A DNA stretch of 35,286 bases, from NCBI RefSeq assembly GCF_001017175.1, contig NZ_LCYG01000002.1, positions 1 through 35,286 on the forward strand. Reading direction: 5' to 3'. Shown here in pieces: positions 35,264-35,286 of the stretch. This stretch comes from Microvirga vignae. GTDB taxonomy: Bacteria; Pseudomonadota; Alphaproteobacteria; Rhizobiales; Beijerinckiaceae. The position numbers and the translations under genes are program-made. Position 1 is the stretch's first letter, and every line of letters begins with the position of its first letter. The notes beneath the pieces are model-generated. The model was not told where the DNA came from, made no database searches, and saw nothing but the letters and a program-made list of their open reading frames with translations.

Positions 35264-35286
35264 TTAATCCATCACGGCGGCGACGA
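35264..35286 (-). CDS. tuf: C-terminal end of a gene running in from the right, probably tuf (EF-Tu)
   Basis: Only the last seven codons are inside the window, reading VVAAVMD before a TAA stop. EF-Tu proteins of alphaproteobacteria end in a GAGVV-type sequence followed by a few residues, and tuf is the usual gene before rpsJ, so this fits. So few residues cannot prove it. Confidence 0.5.

Overview
The window looks like a chromosomal segment of a GC-rich alphaproteobacterium of the order Hyphomicrobiales (Rhizobiales), probably Methylobacteriaceae or a close relative such as Microvirga. This rests on the protein sequences (RpoA, SecY, ribosomal proteins, ATP12, PccB), on the gene order tuf-rpsJ...rplQ-degP-rarA-crcB-rluC-HAD-ATP12, and on dispersed hairpin repeats that I associate with this group from memory. 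The genus is a guess.

Right half (about 19.7-35.3 kb, all on the minus strand): the ribosomal protein superoperon. It begins with a few codons that fit the end of tuf, then runs rpsJ-rplC-rplD-rplW-rplB-rpsS-rplV-rpsC-rplP-rpmC-rpsQ (S10 block), rplN-rplX-rplE-rpsN-rpsH-rplF-rplR-rpsE-rpmD-rplO-secY-adk (spc block) and rpsM-rpsK-rpoA-rplQ (alpha block). Where E. coli divides S10 from spc, there is a 163-nt gap carrying a good sigma70-type promoter. The spc block ends at a terminator whose stem contains the adk stop codon. The alpha block has its own promoter and a leader of about 150 nt. Between adk and rpsM sit two small plus-strand genes of different character, a four-cysteine protein and a possible DUF6968 protein.

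Middle (about 14.0-19.5 kb, minus strand): a tightly coupled housekeeping run of degP, a GNAT acetyltransferase, rarA, crcB, a small alpha/beta hydrolase and an RluC-type pseudouridine synthase. Junctions are ATGA overlaps or gaps of a few bases. The usual downstream partners, a HAD phosphatase and the F1-ATPase chaperone ATP12, lie at 6.4-7.8 kb. The block between (about 7.9-13.9 kb) holds a small lipoprotein, an HWE-type PAS histidine kinase, a second divergent FtsH protease, two GNAT proteins, a nucleotidase-like HAD protein and a tail-anchored hypothetical protein.

Left end (1-6.3 kb): propionyl-CoA carboxylase genes pccB and partial pccA, separated by a PLP-dependent cysteine synthase-family gene, a plus-strand VOC dioxygenase/esterase pair resembling quinone-detoxification operons, and an unknown gene. 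A small lipoprotein gene next to pccB is interrupted by an in-frame amber codon.

I found no rRNA, tRNA, CRISPR array, insertion sequence or prophage. Most of the window is ordinary core genome. The points most worth a second look are the broken lipoprotein gene, the adk-rpsM insertion with its twin Cx10C protein, the FtsH paralogue with an altered pore loop, and the internal promoters and hairpins of the ribosomal cluster.
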